Notes under the pieces: generated by a model
What the model saw: the letters and a program-made list of their open reading frames with translations, nothing else
Databases searched by the model: none
Told to the model about the DNA's origin: nothing
Shown here: piece by piece, positions 58,434 through 64,000 of the stretch
Layout: each line of letters starts with the position of its first letter
Position numbering within the stretch: position 1 is the first letter of the stretch
NCBI RefSeq assembly: GCF_964275005.1
Contig: NC_092685.1
Span: forward strand, 15,412,579-15,476,578
Direction of reading: 5' to 3'
From: Diadema setosum
Lineage: Eukaryota; Echinodermata; Echinoidea; Diadematoida; Diadematidae
DNA: 64,000 nucleotides
Translations under genes and position numbers: made by a program

Positions 58434-61249
58434 CTGGGGGGGGGGGGAATGAGAGAGGGATTCAAAAGGAGAGACAGACAAATATAGGAGAGATTCAAAA
58501 GGAGAGATAAACAATTGTAGGAGAGATTCAAAGGTTGAGATCTATAGAATAGTCAAACTTTGAAAGGATCCACCTGAACAGGCTTTAATTCAATACATTG
58601 CTAACATTGGTATTGATATGAATAGCACAATGGGCATCATTCTTGCACTGTCTGCCTGGTTGAGATGAGTTACACTGATGAATCTTTTTTTTATCCCCTG
58701 ACTAGCAGTACGTGCGCAAGTACAAAGAAGAAAAAATTTTTTTCCTACAATTCCAAATAACAAACAAACAATAACAAACCAACCATAGCAGCCAATTAGT
58801 GCAATCTTTCCTTGGTTCTTTGATTTCACTAGTCCACATAAAAGCTCCAATCAACATTGACCCCTCTATGACCTCTACATTCGGATATGCTCTAGCCATT
58901 TATGTGCAATGACCTTGCAGTGCCTTGAAAGCGAGTTTTTTCATACAAATGGATTCACAAACAATGACAACAGTTGAATATGGTTTTGTAATCCTGTCTT
59001 TAAAGGAAGAGTTTCACAAATTTTGCCTCACTACAGAGAATAGGTCCTTTCCTACCGCAAATTTAACAAGTTTGATTTTTAGCGGAAAATGAGCAAAGAA
59101 AATGGGATTTCATCGGGGTGCAAACCCGAGACCTCCAGATTGCAAGCCTGGTGCTCTACCGACTGAGCTACCGAAAGCCCTAGTTCAGTGTTCTTCCCAG
59201 AAACTATACAGTGGAAATTCCATAAATACACCACATATAAAGAGATCTGATATAACAAAATACCCAATGAAAGAAACCAATTTCTCTGGTCCCAATTAAT
59301 CTTTTTCCTTTGTTTTATCTTGTTTTATTGACAGGGACTACTGATATAACAAAATGTCTGATATAAAGAACAATTTGTCTTATTCCCAAGGATCTCGTTA
59401 AACTGAGTTTCCACTGTAGCATAAAGGTGAGTGAGAAATAAGATTAACCCATTGAGGACTAGTCCCGAGTATACTCAGGCAGGTGTCTATGGGAAATGTG
59501 TGTTGTAGCAAAATCAGCCCGTCCNNNNNNNNNNNNNNNNNNNNNNNNNNNNNNNNNNNNNNNNNNNNNNNNNNNNNNNNNNNNNNNNNNNNNNNNNNNN
59601 NNNNNNNNNNNNNNNNNNNNNNNNGGAAATGTGTGTTGTAGCAAAATCAGCCCGTCCTCGATGGGTTAATAGACGGTTTCATAGACCATGAAAGCTCACT
59701 TCATGATGGGATTTTTCGGATCGATGTCCAGCTTTTTCCTGCGGATGTTGAGGGCTCCCTTCTTGTCCACATCCTCCTTGGCCTGAACCATGTTGATGAA
59801 GTAGTCCAAGGTGACCATGGAAGGTCGTCCGTTGACGTACAGCGTGGAGGTCTGGATGTCCTTTATGCAATTTCCCTGTCGACAGGAGCAGGTGGACAGA
59901 TAGAGGGGCATTTACACGGGTTTGCCATTTGCCAGACAAGAATGCACTACCACAGTCCTACGGCAAGAGTCTCACTCCCAAGAAACCCATCTCACGCTCA
60001 CACGCCCAGCAACCCTTTTCTCACACCTCCCAGAAAGAAAAAAAAAATGTGGCAGATAGATAAATAGAAAAGATATGGATGAGAAGCCCATTTATGCTGA
60101 ACTGGCGTCACTATTAAAGTAAGGTAAACTGTTTCTTTTAATTCTTTTTGTTGGCTAGAGGATACCTATGTGGCTACATTTTACAGCTATTTTCCTTTCT
60201 GAATGAATAATCTAAAGAGGTCTAAGAAAAAAAAATCTGCCATCTACTAAAGTCATGTCAAACATTCTCTGTATATGCATTCACCCATGACCAAAATTTG
60301 TGAAAAAAAAAAACTGAGGATGGTGGGGGGGGGGGGAACATACCCTCCATCCATCCCCCTTGGTTGCTTCGATAAAGCAGGGAGGTGAGACAAAACCTCC
60401 CTGGATAAAGCACACTTCTTCACTCCAAGCCAGTTGAGAGACTTGGCATCTACGCTACTATGCATGTTCTGAATGGCTTTAATTTGACTACACCAATATG
60501 CTGTTGACAGAGCCCATACAGAACCTGCCTAGCACTATACCTTCCACCCGAAACTGAAAGTAATTGAAAGTAAAAAGATAACACAATTACACTGTGCATC
60601 AGTACGCATGTCTGAATGATTACTTTTTTCTACATGAAGGATGTGAGAGTACGATGTACTTCCAAGGGGGAAAAAAAAACTCTGAAAAATTGAAAATTGA
60701 AAATTGAAAAGCAAAGTCTATAAAACTGCATTGGTAAACCTGTGAACATTTCAATGCATTCGGAAAAATGCTGCCAAAAATGTCTATAAAGTTGGTGTGG
60801 TGCAGATTGAAAAAAAAAAATGACAACAGATTGAACACTGAAAGTTTACATCCCTGTAATACAGTTTTTTGTTTGCTTGTTTGTTTTTTCGATTCCCCAA
60901 TTCCCATCAACTGCACAACAGGATAAAATTTCAAGAAATCTTTTGTCATGATGACAAGTCTCTGTAATATGACGCATCACTTGATGGAATCTGACCTGGT
61001 AGTACACGTTGTGTACAGGAGCTCGGCCAGTGTCGAGGATGGCATCGTAGTTCCTGTGGTCGATGATCAGGATTCCTCCCGGCCGCAGGAAGTCTGCAAA
61101 GTTCTTAAGGGCCACCCGCTGGTTGTTGAGGTTGCCCTCAAAGTCTGGCAGGTTGGCGAAGGAGTTACCCAGGCAGATGAGGGCATCGTACTTCCCCTCT
61201 TGTGAAGGGAGGTCGTCGGGGAGCGTGAGCCAGTTGGCAATCTCAATTT
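58271..61249 (-). CDS. GNMT: Glycine N-methyltransferase, 3' part (three last exons)
   Basis: Minus-strand exons 61249-60996, 59875-59700 and 58433-58271 encode about 196 C-terminal residues; phases agree at both junctions. The sequence is colinear with human GNMT from about residue 108: ANWLTLPDDLP, YDALICLGNSFANLPD, LALKN-like VALKNF, GGILIIDHRNYDAIL, NVYYQ, MVTLDY and KFRLSYYPHRL, ending IHCVEKPY before TAG. The DHRNYD motif includes the arginine (Arg175 in rat) of the active site. GNMT uses S-adenosylmethionine to make sarcosine from glycine and buffers the SAM/SAH ratio in the cytosol. The N-terminal Rossmann motif (VLDVACGTG in human) is not in 61250-64000, so the 5' exons lie outside. 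The loop between MVTLDY and KFRLSYYPH is about 17 residues longer and more basic than in human. The last intron has an N gap and a tRNA-like sequence. Confidence 0.93.
59104..59180 (-). tRNA. tRNA-like sequence, anticodon TGC, probably degenerate or SINE-derived
   Basis: Read on the minus strand: GGGCTTTC acceptor arm pairs with GAAATCCC with one mismatch; GGTAGCTCAGTCGGTAGAGC is a normal D-arm and A box; CCAGG CTTGCAA TCTGG is a sound anticodon arm with TGC (Ala); TCGGG TTTGCAC CCCGA is a T-arm whose loop lacks the usual TTCGA. The acceptor spacing is not canonical, which speaks for a pseudogene or the head of a tRNA-derived SINE. Confidence 0.45.
59209..59416. mobile_element. pogo/Tigger-like TA element, copy 3
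   Basis: 208 bp with TA on both sides; ends CAGTGGAAATTCC and GAGTTTCCACTG are inverted. Internal GATATAACAAAAT occurs twice. Lies in the last GNMT intron directly next to the tRNA-like sequence. Confidence 0.65.
59444..59669. mobile_element. Short TTAACCC-type element, copy 2, interrupted by an assembly gap
   Basis: Begins TTAACCCATTGAGGAC and ends GTCCTCGATGGGTTAA, an inverted pair with TTAA at both ends. The interior is interrupted by 100 N; without gap and flank duplication the element would be about 93 bp, like copy 1. Confidence 0.65.
59525..59624. other. Assembly gap of exactly 100 N, probably artefactual
   Basis: The 33 bases before the gap (59492-59524, GGAAATGTGTGTTG...CCCGTCC) are identical to the 33 bases after it (59625-59657). 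This is what two overlapping, unmerged contig ends look like. Confidence 0.85.
59700..59875 (-). CDS. GNMT: GNMT penultimate exon
   Basis: Acceptor CCTGTCGACAG, donor AA|GTGAGC. Encodes GNCIKDIQTSTLYVNGRPSM, then VTLDYFINMV and a lysine-rich segment (KEDVDKKGALNIRRKKL) that replaces the shorter glycine-rich loop of the human enzyme. Confidence 0.9.
59876..60995 (-). other. GNMT: GNMT intron
   Basis: Non-coding; includes a 9-bp inverted repeat CAGGGAGGT/ACCTCCCTG at 60377-60401 and a G-run. No transposon ends recognised. Confidence 0.7.
60996..61249 (-). CDS. GNMT: GNMT exon with CLGNSFAN and DHRNYD motifs
   Basis: Acceptor TTGTGAAATGCAG, donor CAG|GTCAGA. Begins with two bases of a split codon, so the missing upstream exon must end in phase 1. 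Encodes 84 residues; clearly GC-richer than the flanks. Confidence 0.92.
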
Positions 61250-62815
61250 CTGCATTTCACAAAACACGCACGGAGCAGAAACAGACGGACAGACACACAC
61301 AGACAAACATACAGATCAAATCAGCACAGGGAAGGAAAAAGAGAGGGGGGGGAGGGAGGGAGATGATAATAACCTTCATTTCTATATTATGATTCATGAG
61401 CCAAACTGAAAGTAAAATCTCTTTTATGTACATAGTGTAGAGAGCAGGACTGGAAAAATGTGCACAAAGATCACAGTGGATAAAGCATTTCAACCATTTC
61501 TGACACACCTTCTTTTGTACATTCAATCTGTACCAGCTGAAATCAAGAAGTACAGTCACAAAACTACCAGACAAGGACGATACATGTAAATCTAATAAGC
61601 CCATTAATAGGATGTCGTTGAAGATATTAATGATACTCAAAAGTCAGAGCTGGTTTTCATTTTGATCAGTTTTAAACAAATGTCCACTGAAGTCCACAAT
61701 AACAGTCCATAGATGTGTCACCAATGCATTGTATTCTATTCTCTGCCCTATGGGATAAGCCTGGTAGATTATTGGCAAAAGGATTGAGTCACACTCGAGC
61801 AGTATCAAATAGAGCAGCACTACAAATTTCTACACATACATTGTATAAGGTTTATATACGCTGAACACACAGTAATGAAAAAAAAAGCAAGAAAGTCCAT
61901 TGCCTGCAAAACTTTTCAAATATTGAGAATAGAACAGTATGCTTGTGGTTTCATAAAACAGTCTGTAGTACCTGGTGTGAGAAAATCTTATCAAATCGTT
62001 ATTACTCCTGATTACCGGTAATTATTATCAGAGTGATTTTTATCATTACATTTTGTATGTCTACAAATACTTATACTACTATATCACTAATACTTGAGGA
62101 TACATGTATTCTAATATGTGATGAGAAAAGGAAAATGAGAGCTTTACCCACCTATTCTTGTAAAAAGGATGTGCAGAACTACAAACAAAAGTTTGACTGC
62201 ATATATTGCAATTGCAAGAATAGTTTGTGATCATAGCTTAACAGATAAACATTTCTATGTTTTGTATCTCACCTCTTACAGATACATAAGAGCACTACAG
62301 AAAGTTCTTGAAGATATAAACTATCCTAATACATCACTAGGAACATAACCACAAATTATGAACTTCCTCAGAACTTGTGCTGTATGATAATTTCTCTCTG
62401 TAAGAAACAGAAAAAATAATGCCTCTGGCATTCCTTCAGGCGGAGGCATAAAAACCTCACTGAAACATCCCTTTCACTCATGCTTTGAACATCCAAGAAA
62501 AATTTTACCCACAATGCACTGCAATGCTATATTACTGCATGTAACAGTTTTTTTACTCAGTTGCAAAACCACCAAACCCTCCTTCACAGGAACAACAGTT
62601 CTTATGCACAGCTCTTGAGAGCCTCAGCAACACTCATGATAAGTCACCTTGCATTTGCTAAGGAGTCATGGGGAACTTTATCTACCACAGAACTCCAATC
62701 CTTTGTATGATGTATAGCTTCTTGCATACCATGTAGCAGTGCTGAAGTGAATATATGACAAAGCATGAGCACAGCTACATTACAATGTTTATTCAAATTG
62801 TTTTACTACATTGTT
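61250..62815. other. GNMT: GNMT upstream intron, no exon seen
   Basis: CACA/GACA-rich run near 61280-61315, otherwise AT-rich. The minus strand was searched by eye for the GNMT SAM-binding motif and the N-terminal helix without success. Confidence 0.6.
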
Positions 62816-63228
62816 TTAAAGGGATCATACAAGTGGAGATTTACTTGTGACCTACATTGTAACCTCAGGTTTTTAATATTTTAAGGTGAAATAATGAGAA
62901 ACCTCTTTTAAAAAAGATGAAAGAGCATATAATTCCAAGAGGAATTCAACATTTATTTGATGAAAATTGGTTTAGAGATGGCTGAGACACCCAAAACAGA
63001 GCAATTCTAATCAAAGGTGGGACCCAGCTTTTATTACAATCACTTTGTTTTACTTTGTTTTTGGATGTCTCAGCCATTCCAAAACCGAGTTTCAAAAAAA
63101 AAAGAAAACACTTTGCATTCCTCTTAGAATAGTATGCTCTGTACTATAGTACAAGTGGTTTCTTGATATCTCGCAAAAAAAGTTAAAGCCTTATTCTCAC
63201 CTCTACCAATACTATACCATCCCTCTTA
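62816..63228. mobile_element. Foldback element, copy G
   Basis: Left end TTAAAGGGATCATACAAG, right end ACTATACCATCCCTCTTA. Arms pair through GGTTTAGAGATGGCTGAGA and GGATGTCTCAGCCATTCC. The right TTAA is mutated. Confidence 0.75.
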
Positions 63229-63497
63229 CTACAAAATGTACAGTCTGGACATACACTGTAGTGAGAATAATGCATTCCAGTTTCTTTAAGATTGGAAGCA
63301 ACTGTTTCCATTCTTTCTCATTCTCCAGCAAAGTTGTCTGTTCAAGATCTTCTACACTTCTTTACTTTGATTACATACCCATACATCTGTAGACCAGTGT
63401 AGTGAACAGACTATAATCATATTTTGAAATTATAAAGTTGTATCAATGCAGAAAACGTTGCAGTCCCTACAGATGCTCCAAGTACAGGTGGCATCAG

Positions 63498-63754
63498 CAT
63501 ATCATCACTGGGGAAACAAAACCTCGTATCTACAAAATGTCAAACATTCAGGAAAGCCACAAAACATGGCGGCCAAAGCACTATACCGAATGGGATAGCC
63601 TTCCCTTTGACATGCTGTGGTGGCTTTATTTTTGGGGTAAGACAGCTAAGATTTGGACAGGATATAACTTAACTGATTATCTGACCTTAAAACAAAAAAA
63701 GTCATTTTCACCAAAATTTCAGATAAGAGGTCTTGTCGCCCCAGCGACGATATG
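63498..63754. mobile_element. Inverted-repeat element 'CATATCGTCG', copy 2
   Basis: 257 bp, same orientation as copy 1 at 47696. Right end GTCGCCCCAGCGACGATATG is intact; left end CATATCATCACTGGGGAAAC has a few changes. Shared interior includes GGCCAAAGCACT and GACATGCTGTG. Confidence 0.8.
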
Positions 63755-64000
63755 GCATACAGTACCACTCTATCACCACAGCAGATGGCAGGTGTTGACT
63801 GTCCATATGGCAAAAAGGCCATGCATGGAAGTATGCGATTGCATCATACATATGAGCCCCTCTGCACTCTTGGTATTCAAATGCATGGAACGAAGTACAA
63901 ATATTGTACTTTCTACAATGAAAAACCCTTCTGATGTACATGTACATTGTACAACTTGTACATTGTATGTATGTTGTCTGATAATAGGCTGTCTGCAGTA
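63755..64000. other. Spacer to window end
   Basis: Low coding signal. TGTACATTGTA-type repeats at 63937-63968. Confidence 0.5.

Noticed and set aside
59679-59939. Second minus-strand frame over the GNMT penultimate exon (with SGKWQTRVNAP)
   Set aside because: Out-of-frame shadow; the GNMT frame has clear homology and matching splice phases.

Overview
This is AT-rich eukaryotic DNA with short, well-spliced exons separated by introns and spacers full of simple repeats, homopolymer runs and small palindromic transposon relics. The intron-rich genes, the family choices and the repeat types (TTAA foldbacks, a Pearl/HINE-like element with a tandem core, GTTCGTTATTC-type repeats) suggest a marine invertebrate, most likely an echinoderm such as a sea urchin. 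That assignment is an inference. No operons, CRISPR arrays or viral relics were seen.

Layout. (1) 6326-8202, plus strand: the last two coding exons of a nicotinic-acetylcholine-receptor-like Cys-loop channel (M3, MX helix, cytoplasmic loop, M4); the 5' exons are not in the window. (2) 16890-26357, plus strand: a complete nine-exon gene for a 366-residue phytanoyl-CoA-dioxygenase-fold Fe(II)/2-oxoglutarate enzyme, with all metal and co-substrate ligands present and a GC-AG first intron. (3) 36232-44394, plus strand: a complete five-exon NUDT22 orthologue (290 residues, UDP-sugar Nudix hydrolase) whose introns hold a Pearl/HINE-like element and a 695-bp inverted-repeat transposon. (4) 61249-58271, minus strand: the last three coding exons of glycine N-methyltransferase (GNMT). 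Its SAM-binding N-terminal exons lie beyond the right edge; its last intron holds a tRNA-like sequence and a 100-N gap that looks like an assembly artefact. Splice phases match at every junction of all four genes.

The genes show no obvious functional linkage. NUDT22 and GNMT are both metabolic enzymes but lie about 14 kb apart in convergent orientation. The spacers carry few coding signals; three weak candidates (minus 9220-9703, minus 12672-13491, plus 51679-51811) are listed at low confidence.

The most notable non-genic feature is a family of about 370-415 bp near-perfect foldback elements, seven copies in 64 kb, several flanked by TTAA. One ends about 130 bp beyond the GNMT stop codon and may lie in its 3' UTR. 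Other relics include a 257-bp element present twice with about 35-bp terminal inverted repeats, pogo/Tigger-like TA elements, hAT-like elements, a LINE 3' tail, and an unrelated miRNA-like hairpin at 32258-32350.
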